A stretch of 64,000 bases of DNA from Rufibacter psychrotolerans. Its GTDB lineage: Bacteria > Bacteroidota > Bacteroidia > Cytophagales > Hymenobacteraceae. Of this stretch, positions 48,948-58,199 are shown piece by piece; the stretch's first letter is position 1, and each line of letters begins with the position of its first letter. The notes beneath the pieces were generated by a model. That model searched no databases. It was not told the origin of the DNA and saw nothing but the letters and a program-made list of their open reading frames with translations. The position numbers and the translations under genes are program-made. The DNA is taken from the NCBI RefSeq assembly GCF_016924645.1, contig NZ_JAFFJV010000001.1:62001-126000 (forward strand), read 5' to 3'.

Positions 48948-49568
48948 CTAGAACGGAAACGCTTTTTTCTTCTTGGGTGCTTTTCGTACCGAGGAAGCGG
49001 TGTAGCCGCCCGCAAACAACCGCCCCAGGTTGATGTTTAGCTTCTCGGGCAAATCTGCCAGCGTATGGCAGTTGGTGTGCGCCAGGGCTTTCAGGGTCAG
49101 TTCCGCGCAGGCCCGGGAGTCGGCAGCGGCCCGGTGGTGATGGAACTTGATCTGGTGCTGGTTGCAAAGCGACTTCAAATCATACTGCGGCAGGCCCTGC
49201 CACACCTGTTTGCAGAACTGCACGCTACAGGCGTACTGCAGCTCGGGGAAGGGCAGGCGGTAGGTGGTAAGGGTGGCCCGGAGCACGCTCATGTCAAAGC
49301 TGGCGTTGTGGGCAATGATCAACTGATTCTGCAGCAGGGGCCCAAGTTCCTGCCAGACCTGGTCAAACGAGGGGCTGTTCTTTACATCCTGCGGTTTAAT
49401 GCCATGGATGCTGATGTTCATGCCGTTGAAGTACGGGTAAGATTTCGGTTTGATAAGCCAGGCCTGGGTGCCCACAATCTGCCCGTTCTGCACAAACGTC
49501 AAGCCAATCTCACAGGGGCTGTCCCGCTCTGGGGTGGCTGTCTCAAAATCTAGGGTAATAAAATCCAT
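48948..49568 (-). CDS. DEDDh 3'-5' exonuclease (DnaQ/epsilon-like)
   Basis: 206 residues. The acid ligands for two metals are Asp/Glu in FITLDFETAT (residues ~3-12), Asp in IIAHNASFDMSVL (~96) and the His/Asp of HHHRAAADSRAC (~152), the DEDDh order of the DnaQ-type RNase T/epsilon family. The C-terminal ~40 residues after the domain are basic and Lys-rich (KAPKKKKAFPF), perhaps nucleic-acid-binding. Acts on DNA or RNA 3' ends; which cannot be told. No helicase or polymerase partner lies beside it. Confidence 0.88.
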   Translation of the reverse strand: MDFITLDFETATPERDSPCEIGLTFVQNGQIVGTQAWLIKPKSYPYFNGMNISIHGIKPQDVKNSPSFDQVWQELGPLLQNQLIIAHNASFDMSVLRATLTTYRLPFPELQYACSVQFCKQVWQGLPQYDLKSLCNQHQIKFHHHRAAADSRACAELTLKALAHTNCHTLADLPEKLNINLGRLFAGGYTASSVRKAPKKKKAFPF

Positions 49569-49666
49569 GCGGGTGCTGCTTTGCGTTGGGGCCGCAAGTT
49601 ACAACCGTTTTGGAAGACTGGGCTCAATTTCCGGAAGGACTTGGGTGGGGAACATGGAGTGCCTGC

Positions 49667-49702
49667 GTTTTGGGGCCTTTTCAAGAGAAATGGGCCCAAA
49701 AC
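49667..49702. repeat. 36-bp palindrome family, copy 17
   Basis: Arms GTTTTGGGGCCTTTTC and GAAATGGGCCCAAAAC around AAGA. Nearly perfect pairing, upstream of the exonuclease gene. Confidence 0.8.
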
Positions 49703-49805
49703 GGGAGAAGCGGCAAAATGACCGGCGTTTGCTGTTCGGTTAGGTAACGCCAGCCTCGGCTTGGGGCCGCACGTGCCAGGTGTGCGTTTGCGGAAGAAAA
49801 ATAAA

Positions 49806-49829
49806 AAAGCCACTCTTTTTTAGAGTGGC
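49806..49829 (-). terminator. Rho-independent terminator of the 80-residue gene
   Basis: GCCACTCT pairs with AGAGTGGC; the plus-strand A run before it gives a T run on the minus strand. It lies 23 nt beyond the stop at 49852. Confidence 0.75.
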
Positions 49830-49851
49830 CTTAGGTGCTGGTGTTGGGCCC

Positions 49852-50094
49852 TTACCTGAGCCCAATGGGATTAGCTACCCTTTTAAAATCCAGATCAAGA
49901 TAATCCGCAGCAGACAAGGCCTCTTCTAACGATTTACGCCCTTCTTGTTTGATAGGGTATAAACATCCTTCTTCATCCAATAACGCAACTGGGCTAACTT
50001 CTGGTAGCACTTTCAGGGTGGTTTTTGCCAGTACCAAGCTTTCCTCTTCTAAAAAGGCGGGGGTACCGTTTCGGGAGTAGATGGCGTAATGCAT
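49852..50094 (-). CDS. Small hypothetical protein
   Basis: 80 residues with no known domain. Mixed alpha/beta composition, e.g. a Tyr-Ala-Ile-Tyr strand at the start, AFLEEESLVLAKTTLKV and a helix ESLEEALSAADYLDLDF-type region near the end (residues ~55-70). Cytosolic, slightly acidic. Expression is supported by its own terminator. I recognise no family; it may be an orphan or a former member of a neighbour operon. Confidence 0.6.
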   Translation of the reverse strand: MHYAIYSRNGTPAFLEEESLVLAKTTLKVLPEVSPVALLDEEGCLYPIKQEGRKSLEEALSAADYLDLDFKRVANPIGLR

Positions 50095-50259
50095 AGACGT
50101 TTTTCCGTAAGCTCTTTTTTACGGGCACGTAAGCCATTGGTTGTCAGAATGGAGGAGGTGCGTTGATTTTTTTAGTAACGACCTTTGCCGTACGAAAGGG
50201 GGCGGGAGAGAAGCCATGCCGCTCTCCCGCAGGTACCGGCCGCTCGTTCCAGGCCCTAC

Positions 50260-50403
50260 TTACCGGCGCGGAAACAGGATGTCCAGAATGGCACGCCCCA
50301 TTGAACCCGAACGGCGTTTTTCCTCGGTGCGCCAGTCGTACTCAGCGTCATAGGCGCGGTCCTCGTGCAGGATAAAGGCACAGTGTTCTACCTCTCTTGA
50401 TGC
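50260..50403 (-). pseudogene. Possible short gene remnant (about 47 codons)
   Basis: A minus-strand frame ending in TAA at 50262-50260 reads with good codon use: an HCAFILHEDRAYDAEYDW segment then a basic stretch and ILDILFPRR. No ATG, GTG or TTG start is seen; the frame runs into dnaK's terminator. It may be the 3' remnant of a deleted gene. Low confidence. Confidence 0.3.
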
Positions 50404-50436
50404 AAAAAAAAGCCCCTCCGCTAAACGGAGGGGCTT
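50404..50436 (-). terminator. Rho-independent terminator of dnaK
   Basis: AAGCCCCTCCG (50410-50420) pairs with CGGAGGGGCTT (50426-50436), 11 bp, with eight A on the plus strand (T run on the minus strand). It lies 25 nt after the dnaK stop. Confidence 0.88.
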
Positions 50437-50460
50437 TACAACTAAACCTAATTGTATTGA

Positions 50461-52395
50461 TTATTTTACTTCTTCGTAGTCCACGTCAGTGACGTTGTCA
50501 CCGGCAGGTTGACCTGCGCCTTGTCCGTTAGAACCTGGCTGTCCGGCTCCACCGAAACCGGCGTCAGGGCCTGGCTGTCCGGCTCCGCCCGTGGCGGCGT
50601 ACATCTCCTGAGAGGCCGCCTGCCAGGCGTTGTTGATGCTTTCCATGGCGCTGTCAATAGCGGCGATGTCTTTCGACTCGTGCGCTTTCTTCAGGTCGGC
50701 CAGGGCACCTTCAATGGCAGTTTTGTTGCCGGCAGACAGTTTGTCGCCGTACTCTTTCAGCTGCTTCTCGGTCTGGAAAATCATAGAGTCCGCTTGGTTC
50801 ACTTTCTCTACTTGCTCTTTGGCTACGCGGTCAGCTTCGGCGTTGGCCTCCGCCTCTTTGCGCATGCGCTCGATTTCCTGCTCAGACAAGCCAGAAGAAG
50901 CCTCGATTCTGATTTTCTGCTCCTTGCCAGTTCCTTTGTCTTTGGCAGACACGTGCAGGATACCGTTGGCGTCAATATCAAAGGTTACTTCAATCTGCGG
51001 AACGCCGCGTGGTGCTGGTGGAATGTCTGACAAGTGGAAACGACCGATGGTGCGGTTGTCGCGGGCCATGGGGCGCTCACCCTGCAATACGTGGATCTCC
51101 ACACTTGGCTGGTTGTCAGAAGCCGTTGAGAAGGTCTCAGACTTCTTGGTTGGGATAGTCGTGTTGGCCTCAATCAACTTGGTCATCACACCACCCATGG
51201 TCTCAATACCCAGAGAAAGCGGCGTTACGTCAAGCAACAACACGTCTTTCACTTCACCAGTCAATACACCACCCTGGATAGCAGCACCAATCGCTACTAC
51301 CTCATCTGGGTTCACCCCTTTAGATGGTTTCTTACCGAAGAATTTCTCTACTTCTTCCTGGATTCTTGGGATACGGGTAGAACCACCCACCAGGATCACT
51401 TCGTCAATGTCAGATGGCTGCAGGCCAGCGTCTTGTAACGCCTTGCGCACCGGCTCCATGGAACGACGTACCAGGTCATCAGCTAACTGCTCAAACTTGG
51501 CTCTTGACAGTCTGCGCACCAAGTGTTTAGGACCAGTCTGCGTAGCGGTGATGTAAGGCAGGTTGATTTCGGTCTCAGAAGAAGAGGAAAGCTCAATCTT
51601 TGCTTTCTCAGCGGCTTCTTTCAAGCGCTGCAGGGCCATTGGGTCTGTGCGCAGGTCCATGCCTTCTTCGGCTTTGAACTCATCGGCCAGCCAGTTGATG
51701 ATCACTTGGTCAAAGTCGTCACCGCCCAGGTGGGTGTCACCGTTGGTAGACAATACTTCAAACACACCGTCGCCCAACTCCAGGATGGATATATCGAAGG
51801 TACCACCTCCTAAGTCGTACACGGCAATTTTCTGATCAGCGTGTTTTTTATCCAGGCCGTAGGCCAGGGCAGCGGCCGTTGGCTCGTTGATGATACGTTT
51901 TACATCAAGGCCGGCAATCTGTCCGGCTTCTTTGGTAGCCTGACGTTGCGCGTCGTTGAAATAGGCAGGCACGGTGATCACGGCCTCGGTCACGGTAGTG
52001 CCCAGGTAATCTTCCGCGGTCTGCTTCATTTTCTGCAACACCATGGCAGAGATTTCCTGCGGCGTGAACTGGCGGTCGCCAATCTGCACGCGCACGGTGT
52101 TGTTGCTGCCAGACACCACGTTGTAAGAAACGTGGGAGGTTTCGTCTTTTACTTCAGAGAAGCCGCGGCCCATGAAACGCTTGATGGACGCGATGGTATT
52201 TTGTGGGTTGGTGATAGCTTGACGCTTGGCAGGATCCCCTACTTTACGCTCACCGTTCCCGTTGTCCAGGAAAGCCACGATGGACGGCGTAGTCCGACGG
52301 CCCTCGCTGTTCGGAATTACCACCGGTTCGTTCCCTTCCATTACGGATACGCAAGAGTTGGTAGTTCCTAAGTCAATGCCTATGATTTTTCCCAT
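50461..52395 (-). CDS. dnaK: Molecular chaperone DnaK (Hsp70)
   Basis: 644 residues, standard length. The nucleotide-binding domain begins [11 protein letters not shown] and contains [27 protein letters not shown] and VGGSTRIP; the substrate domain follows GIETMGGV. The C terminus has the Gly/Gln/Pro-rich stretch GQPGPDAG..., ending VDYEEVK, as in other DnaK. It has no dnaJ or grpE adjacent. No CIRCE element is visible upstream; instead a sigma-54-like sequence and an inverted repeat lie in the leader. Confidence 0.97.
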   Translation of the reverse strand: MGKIIGIDLGTTNSCVSVMEGNEPVVIPNSEGRRTTPSIVAFLDNGNGERKVGDPAKRQAITNPQNTIASIKRFMGRGFSEVKDETSHVSYNVVSGSNNTVRVQIGDRQFTPQEISAMVLQKMKQTAEDYLGTTVTEAVITVPAYFNDAQRQATKEAGQIAGLDVKRIINEPTAAALAYGLDKKHADQKIAVYDLGGGTFDISILELGDGVFEVLSTNGDTHLGGDDFDQVIINWLADEFKAEEGMDLRTDPMALQRLKEAAEKAKIELSSSSETEINLPYITATQTGPKHLVRRLSRAKFEQLADDLVRRSMEPVRKALQDAGLQPSDIDEVILVGGSTRIPRIQEEVEKFFGKKPSKGVNPDEVVAIGAAIQGGVLTGEVKDVLLLDVTPLSLGIETMGGVMTKLIEANTTIPTKKSETFSTASDNQPSVEIHVLQGERPMARDNRTIGRFHLSDIPPAPRGVPQIEVTFDIDANGILHVSAKDKGTGKEQKIRIEASSGLSEQEIERMRKEAEANAEADRVAKEQVEKVNQADSMIFQTEKQLKEYGDKLSAGNKTAIEGALADLKKAHESKDIAAIDSAMESINNAWQAASQEMYAATGGAGQPGPDAGFGGAGQPGSNGQGAGQPAGDNVTDVDYEEVK

Positions 52396-52449
52396 TGCTA
52401 TAGTTTTATTTAAGTAGTTTCTGAATCAAACTTGTTTGCTCTCTCTTTA

Positions 52450-52465
52450 ACAAGACATGTGCCAA
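52450..52465 (-). promoter_or_regulatory. Sigma-54-like element upstream of dnaK
   Basis: On the minus strand TTGGCACATGTCTTGT resembles the sigma-54 consensus TGGCAC-N5-TTGC (last base differs). It lies about 55 nt before the dnaK ATG. A single match could be chance. Confidence 0.35.
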
Positions 52466-52486
52466 GGCTTTTTTCTATGCCATTTG

Positions 52487-52499
52487 TGACACAATGTCA
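52487..52499. promoter_or_regulatory. Inverted repeat in the dnaK upstream region
   Basis: TGACACAATGTCA: perfect 5-bp arms with a 3-nt spacer, extended by ATTTG/CATTTG-like flanks. Possible operator; no factor can be named. Confidence 0.35.
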
Positions 52500-52563
52500 T
52501 TTGCAACCAGAAAGATAAGTTTAGCTATACGAACAATTGGCGGAGGGTGTCAGGTAAGAATGC

Positions 52564-52599
52564 GTTTTTGACTTGTTTTTTGGAAAGGAGGGCTAAAAT
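52564..52599. repeat. 36-bp palindrome family, copy 18
   Basis: GTTTTTGACTTGTTTT and AAAGGAGGGCTAAAAT around TTGG. Diverged, with about nine pairs; upstream of the cassette, not near a gene end. Confidence 0.45.
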
Positions 52600-52881
52600 G
52601 GAGGGCTGTGTTTCTTCCAAAGCGGTGGTTTGAGCAAGGCTGTCTTGTCCTGCCCTGCACCCATAACCGGCGATGCCTTACTGCTTTTTCTTGGTTTCTC
52701 CTGGGGCTTCGGCAAAGCTACCCGTTTGCCAAGGCCGGGCTACCCGGGCCAAATGATAGGCCCACCCGGGGGAAAATGCCAGTTAAGTGGGGTTATGGTT
52801 CTGTTAAATATTCCCTTCTCTACCTCTTGTTTCCTAATGTTCACTTAAGCTTGGTTAAACATTCAGGTAAAACCAGTGCTC

Positions 52882-52889
52882 TAGCTTTG
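52882..52889 (+). promoter_or_regulatory. Minus-7 box (TAGCTTTG) before susC
   Basis: Exact TAnnTTTG, 252 nt before the susC ATG, which would give a long leader. No TTTG at minus 33. Confidence 0.4.
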
Positions 52890-53141
52890 CACCAGAATTT
52901 TATACCCCCATGCTGGAGCAAAGGAATCAAAAAGCCCTGGAGCCTTGTAAGTACCCCCTCAGAATGGCAGGTATCCGCCCCTGCCGCGCTACCCTCCTCA
53001 CGCATACGGTGGCTGCACCCTGGCCCCAAGCAAGGGAGCAACATCTCCAATTTGGGGGCAGGGCCTACATGCCAAGCCAGTAAGTTTCTGCCAATCCCAG
53101 ACCTCAACCGAAAACCATTTACCCATTACCATAGCTTAGCA

Positions 53142-56100
53142 ATGAAATCAAAACTACCAGTTAAAAGCAAAGAAGGCTCCAAGACAGGGTACTCGCTCCT
53201 GTTTCTGGCCATGCTTGGCTTAGCCCCCTTCCATGGTTTTGCGAAAGGCCCGGAGTTTCCGGTCTCAAAGACCGCTTTTTCTGACGCCGTACCGCGTGCC
53301 AGGCAGAGCAGAGCCATCTCTGGGCAGGTAAAGAACTCGGCTGGAGAGCCGCTGCCCGGCGTTTCTGTATCGCTGAAAGGCACTACCACCGGCACATTGA
53401 CCGATGCGGAGGGCCGGTTCTCGCTCAACGTGGCTGGGGTAGGGGAACCCGTACTGGTTATCACCTACATTGGCTACCTCAAACAGGAGGTGGCGGTAGG
53501 CAGCCAGAACTTTGTGTCCGTTTCCCTGGCCGAAGATACCCAGGCGCTGGATGAGGTGGTAGTGGTAGGATATGGCGTGCAGGAAAAAGTAAATGTAACA
53601 GGGGCCGTGGAGGTGATTGACGCTGAAGCCCTTGAAAACCGGCCTCTCACCAATGCCGCGTCGGCTTTGCAGGGCCTGGCCCCGGGTTTGACGGCGGTAA
53701 GTTCTTCGGGCTTTCCTGGTGCTTCAGGTGCCAGCCTGCGCATTAGGGGTATCGGCACGCTCAACAACTCCAACCCTTTCATAGTAGTTGACGGTATTCC
53801 GGACGTAGACATCAACTCCCTTAATCCGGATGATATTGAGAGCGTTTCTGTGCTGAAAGACGCCGCCTCAGCCTCTATCTATGGATCTCGCGCGGCCAAC
53901 GGGGTTATCCTGATCACCACTAAGAGCGGAAAGTCCAATCAACAACCCACCCTCAGTTACAATGGGTATTATGGGGTGCAAACCCCAACTGCGTTGCCTA
54001 AAATGGTGGGCTCTGCTGAGTACATGGAAATGCTCAATGAGTCGCAGCGGAACGTGAACCTTCCCATCACCTATAAAGACGAGCAGATAAAAGTTGCCAG
54101 GGAGGGAACAGACCCTAATTACTTTGCCAATACCAACTGGTCTGAGGAACTCTTCAAGGACTACGCCCCGCAGCAAAACCACAATGTAAGCCTCAACGGC
54201 GGCACTGCTGACCTGAACTACTATGCTTCTTATGGCCGGCTAGATCAAAAAGGGCTAGTGGTGGGCGACCAGTACTGGGCTTCCCGTAATAATGCCAGGT
54301 TACGTTTAAACTCGCAAAAGCTGTTAGGCTTTCTGGACCTTGACTTGAATCTGAACTATATAGACCGGGAGCAAAACCAACCCGCCGGCGGTACTGATCA
54401 CGATACAGGGCCTATCTATACCACCTTTACCATGTCTCCTCTAGACCCGGTTAGGTTCAGCAACGGGAAATGGGGATACGGTGGGGGATCCAGCAACCCC
54501 GTCGCCATCGCCACAGACGGAGGTTTCAATAACTTCAACTCCCAGGAATTTTACGGCAACCTGGCCGGTACCGTGCACATACTTAAGAACCTGAGCTTGC
54601 GGGGGCAGTATGGCATGAATGCCATGAACCAATTACGCTCCACGTTCTCACGCAAGATTGACTACTTCTATCCTGAGACTGGGGCGTTCTGGTACAGCAA
54701 CATGCTCGCCAATCAGCTGGAGAACCGTGACTACAAACAACGCAAGGAGTTATTGTCTGGCCTGCTGAACTATGACACCCACCTAGGCGACCATGGCATT
54801 AAGGTACTGTTGGGCTACCAGCAGGAGGAATTCAGGTATGACAGTTGGGCTGCCTCTAAACTGGGGTTTGTGAGTGATGCTGTGCCGGTGCTCAACCTGG
54901 GTAGCGACGACCCGCGGGCCTCTGGCGATGCGTACCAGTGGGCGCTTAGGTCTTACTTTGGAAGAATCAATTACAGCTACAAAGAGAAGTATCTGCTGGA
55001 AGCGAACGCCCGCTACGATGGTTCTTCCCGGTATCTTCCATCCAAACGGTATGGGTTTTTCCCTTCAGCCTCGGTGGGTTGGAGGTTCACCCAGGAGAAC
55101 TTTATCCAGAACAGCGGAGCACTCTCCTGGCTGAGCGAAGGAAAGATAAGAGCCTCTTACGGTGATCTGGGCGGGCAGTACGGCGCCAATGGGCCTGCTT
55201 ATTCAGAGTGGTACCCATACATCAATGTGCTTACTGCTTTGACTACCATGCCAATTGGCAATCAGCTTACCACCAGTCTGGCGCAGCAGATCCTGGCCAA
55301 CCCCGATCTGGAGTGGGAGACTGCCAGTATAGCCAACCTTGGGGTTGACCTGAGCTTCCTGAATAACCGGCTAACGTTCACCGGTGATCTGTTTGACCGC
55401 CGCACCAAGAACATTCAGCTAAAGGTGCCGCAGCCTGATATTCTGGGCCTGGAGGTGCCGGACCAGAATGCGGGTGAAGTGTCCAACAAAGGATGGGAGG
55501 TGAGCCTGGGATGGCGTGAGGCCAAAAATGATTTCCGCTACGGAATAACCGCCCAGCTTTCTGATGTGAGAAATGAAGTAGTTAACCTGGGAGGAGCGCC
55601 CCCTACCATAGGGAACACCATCCGGCAGGTAGGATACCCCATTGATGCGTACTATGGGTATAGAACGGACGGATTAGCCCAGATGGAAGACTTTAGGGTA
55701 GATGAGAATGGTGCCATGATTCCTTTGTTCCCCATCTTTGACGCTGATAAGAACAAGGTAGGCCCCGGCGACATCAAGTTTGTGGACCTGGACGGCGACG
55801 GCAAAATCACGGCAGATAAAGACCGCACCGTGATAGGGCATGCTTTTCCTCGCTATACTTATTCCCTAAGGGGAGACTTTGCCTACAAGGCATTTGATTT
55901 TTCCTTCTTTTTACAAGGAGTGGGCAAAGCAAATGGCTACCTAACCGGTTCTGGTATCCATACTTTCCACGTGAATGGTGCATTTCCGCAGGAGGTACAC
56001 CGCGACCGCTGGACGCCTGAGAACACCGATGCCTGGTACCCTCGCTTCACCTATTCTGATACCCGCAACTCCACCATGCGCATGTCAGATTACTGGCTGC

Positions 56101-56345
56101 AGGATGCCGCCTACCTCCGCGTGAAAAATGTGCAGGTAGGGTATACCCTTCCTAATCACCTGATCAGCAAACTACGCATTGACCACCTCAGAATCTACAT
56201 GTCTGCTGAGAACCTGTTTACCAAGACAGACTACTTCTACGCCTATGATCCTGAGACGGCAGGGTTGGGGGGAGCCGCTACCAACGGTGGTATGTACCCG
56301 CAGGTGAAAACCTTCATTGTGGGCCTTAACCTAAGGTTCAAGTAA
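53142..56345 (+). CDS. SusC/RagA-type TonB-linked outer-membrane transporter
   Basis: 1067 residues from ATG 53142, chosen because it begins a signal peptide (basic start, then GYSLLFLAMLGLAPFHGFAKG). Order: CarboxypepD-reg-like Ig domain (SGQVKNSAGEPLPGVSVSLKG), TonB-box-like region, plug (SLNPDDIESVSVLKDAASASIYGSR, ANGVILITTKSG) and a long 22-stranded barrel ending NLRFK. It imports large nutrients together with the SusD partner encoded 132 nt downstream. The two phosphoesterase genes after it suggest a phosphoester-containing substrate. Confidence 0.93.
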   Translation: MKSKLPVKSKEGSKTGYSLLFLAMLGLAPFHGFAKGPEFPVSKTAFSDAVPRARQSRAISGQVKNSAGEPLPGVSVSLKGTTTGTLTDAEGRFSLNVAGVGEPVLVITYIGYLKQEVAVGSQNFVSVSLAEDTQALDEVVVVGYGVQEKVNVTGAVEVIDAEALENRPLTNAASALQGLAPGLTAVSSSGFPGASGASLRIRGIGTLNNSNPFIVVDGIPDVDINSLNPDDIESVSVLKDAASASIYGSRAANGVILITTKSGKSNQQPTLSYNGYYGVQTPTALPKMVGSAEYMEMLNESQRNVNLPITYKDEQIKVAREGTDPNYFANTNWSEELFKDYAPQQNHNVSLNGGTADLNYYASYGRLDQKGLVVGDQYWASRNNARLRLNSQKLLGFLDLDLNLNYIDREQNQPAGGTDHDTGPIYTTFTMSPLDPVRFSNGKWGYGGGSSNPVAIATDGGFNNFNSQEFYGNLAGTVHILKNLSLRGQYGMNAMNQLRSTFSRKIDYFYPETGAFWYSNMLANQLENRDYKQRKELLSGLLNYDTHLGDHGIKVLLGYQQEEFRYDSWAASKLGFVSDAVPVLNLGSDDPRASGDAYQWALRSYFGRINYSYKEKYLLEANARYDGSSRYLPSKRYGFFPSASVGWRFTQENFIQNSGALSWLSEGKIRASYGDLGGQYGANGPAYSEWYPYINVLTALTTMPIGNQLTTSLAQQILANPDLEWETASIANLGVDLSFLNNRLTFTGDLFDRRTKNIQLKVPQPDILGLEVPDQNAGEVSNKGWEVSLGWREAKNDFRYGITAQLSDVRNEVVNLGGAPPTIGNTIRQVGYPIDAYYGYRTDGLAQMEDFRVDENGAMIPLFPIFDADKNKVGPGDIKFVDLDGDGKITADKDRTVIGHAFPRYTYSLRGDFAYKAFDFSFFLQGVGKANGYLTGSGIHTFHVNGAFPQEVHRDRWTPENTDAWYPRFTYSDTRNSTMRMSDYWLQDAAYLRVKNVQVGYTLPNHLISKLRIDHLRIYMSAENLFTKTDYFYAYDPETAGLGGAATNGGMYPQVKTFIVGLNLRFK

Positions 56346-56477
56346 TAGAAGCTGGTTGGTGCGCCAGGGCCGGATAGGATGATGGCCCTGGCACACAAGA
56401 CAGCCAGTGCCAAGTTTGATAGAGTGTCCTTAGATGCCTGGCATCTTCTTTAAAAGACCTGAATAGTATTAGTCATC

Positions 56478-58193
56478 ATGAAACAATTGAGCATTTTTAA
56501 CCTGCGTAAAGCAACGTTGAGGCAGGTTTCCCTTAGATGTGCATCTCTCGCAATACCTATCGTTTTTGGATTTTCCCTGAGCAGTTGTGACGAAGATTTT
56601 CTGGAGCGGCAGCCCATTGATGCCATCACAGACGTCACCTTCTGGGAAACCGAGGAGCAGCTGAGGCAAGCTGTGAACGGGGTCTACGCTTCCCTGAAAG
56701 GCAAGAACTTCGCCGATATGGAGAACCTGGCAGACAATACCATTTACCCGCCCCGTTCAGACTATCAGTCTATCTCCAGCGGTAACTTTGATTTTACCGT
56801 GGGTACCCTCAACAGCGAGTGGACGGCGCAGTTTGATGGCATCCGGCGCTGCAACCATTTCCTGGAGAACTACTCAAAGGCCGAAGGAACCGTTAGTCCC
56901 GAAGTCCTGAACCAGTTTGTGGGGGAGGTTCGCTTCATGCGGGCTTTCCTCTATAGCTACCTTTCTTTCTTCTTTGGGGATGTGCCCCTGATTACCAAAA
57001 CCCTGAACATAGGTGACCCTGAGATTTATGGTTCAAGAACACCGCGGGCAGAGATAGTTGATTTTATATTGGAGGAGCTGGACAAAGCCGCCCAGGGATT
57101 ACCGGCAACTTATAACTCGGCCAATTTGGGTAGAATCACCAAAGGAGCCGCCCTGGGCTGGAAAGCCAGAGTTGCTTTGTTCTACGGCCGTTATGAGGTA
57201 GCAGAAGCCGCCGCAAAGGCTGTGATGGACCTGGGGGTATACCAACTGTACTCCAACGGAGATCCTGCCACCAGTTACCAGCAACTGTTTACCGATGCCG
57301 GTAAACTGGCCGCCGGTAAGAACAAAGAGACAATTTTGGCGAGGTTATTCCTGGAGAACGTTTCCATGCACAACATGAGCCGGGAAACGCTTGTGCCTGA
57401 CCAGACCTCCCGTTTTAGCCCAACCAAGTCGTTGGTAGATGCCTACCTGGCCAGTGATGGTCTGCCTATCCAGAAGTCACCCCTTTACAGCGAAGCTACC
57501 TACGAAGACATCTTCAAGAACCGGGATCCTCGCATGACTCAGACCATCCTCACGCCGGGGACTCCATGGGGTGGGAAAGACGACGGAGACCAGGACGATA
57601 AACCCAATGCCGTTTTCAATCTTCCTAAATTCAACGCTGATAAGAAGGGCAGCGTGACGGGTACCGGATTTTATTTTATAAAGTATGTAGATCCGGGTGC
57701 GGTGGCTACCTATAACAAAGATGACAATGACATTCACCTGCTCCGTTATGCCGAAGTTCTGTTGACGTATGCCGAAGCCCGCTTAGAGCAAGGCAAACTG
57801 ACTCAGCAGGACTTGGATATCACCATTAATAAACTGCGGGACCGCGTGGGCATGGTGCACATGAACATGGACGAACTAGCCGCTAATGGGTTAGACCTAC
57901 GCGAAGAGATTAGGAGAGAGCGCAGGGTGGAACTGGCCCGGGAAGGACAAAGGTATTTTGATATCTTGCGCTGGAAGCAGGGAGACCTTCTGGCCCAGGA
58001 TGTAAAAGGAGTGAAAAAGAGCCTGATCCCAAGCTGGGCCCAGTCGTACGTTGCCGGCTACCCTACAGATGAGAACGGATACCTGATCATTAACACCGGC
58101 AGAAGGTTTGATCCGGCTAAGAATTACCTCTGGCCCGTTCCTTTCACCCAATTACAGCAAAACCCTAACCTGGGGCAGAACCCGGGCTGGTAA
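56478..58193 (+). CDS. SusD/RagB-family outer-membrane lipoprotein
   Basis: 571 residues; lipoprotein signal IPIVFGFSLSSC, then the SusD N-terminal start DEDFLERQPIDAITD. TPR-like helices follow (EEQLRQAVNGVYASL; NFDFTVGTLNSEWTAQFDGIRRCNHFL), with the usual C-terminal RREIRRERRVELAREGQRYFDILRW segment. It is the ligand-binding lid of the SusC transporter. Substrate specificity cannot be read. Seven nt before the EEP gene. Confidence 0.93.
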   Translation: MKQLSIFNLRKATLRQVSLRCASLAIPIVFGFSLSSCDEDFLERQPIDAITDVTFWETEEQLRQAVNGVYASLKGKNFADMENLADNTIYPPRSDYQSISSGNFDFTVGTLNSEWTAQFDGIRRCNHFLENYSKAEGTVSPEVLNQFVGEVRFMRAFLYSYLSFFFGDVPLITKTLNIGDPEIYGSRTPRAEIVDFILEELDKAAQGLPATYNSANLGRITKGAALGWKARVALFYGRYEVAEAAAKAVMDLGVYQLYSNGDPATSYQQLFTDAGKLAAGKNKETILARLFLENVSMHNMSRETLVPDQTSRFSPTKSLVDAYLASDGLPIQKSPLYSEATYEDIFKNRDPRMTQTILTPGTPWGGKDDGDQDDKPNAVFNLPKFNADKKGSVTGTGFYFIKYVDPGAVATYNKDDNDIHLLRYAEVLLTYAEARLEQGKLTQQDLDITINKLRDRVGMVHMNMDELAANGLDLREEIRRERRVELAREGQRYFDILRWKQGDLLAQDVKGVKKSLIPSWAQSYVAGYPTDENGYLIINTGRRFDPAKNYLWPVPFTQLQQNPNLGQNPGW

Positions 58194-58199
58194 TAATCT

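Larger units (their letters stand above)
50095..50459. other. Intergenic region with terminator and a coding remnant
   Basis: About 365 bases. A hairpin near 50410-50436 serves dnaK. On the minus strand at 50403-50260 there is a codon-like open frame lacking a start (listed separately). Around 50197-50230, GGGCGGGAGAG and CTCTCCCGC form a further stem. Otherwise nothing is recognised. Confidence 0.4.
52396..53141. other. Long leader region between dnaK and susC
   Basis: About 750 bases. The susC frame stays open upstream to 52608, but the 178 extra residues have no signal and look untranslated. It contains a sigma-54-like site and inverted repeat for dnaK, palindrome copy 18, and a TAGCTTTG box (52882-52889). 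A leader of about 250 nt precedes susC. Confidence 0.5.

Noticed and set aside
52396..52500. CIRCE element before dnaK
   Set aside because: The TTAGCACTC-N9-GAGTGCTAA pattern is absent; only a small unrelated inverted repeat is found.
52608..53141. 178-residue upstream extension of the SusC frame
   Set aside because: It lacks a signal, is rich in Cys/Trp/Pro at random and precedes a clear signal peptide at 53142; it overlaps a promoter-like box.
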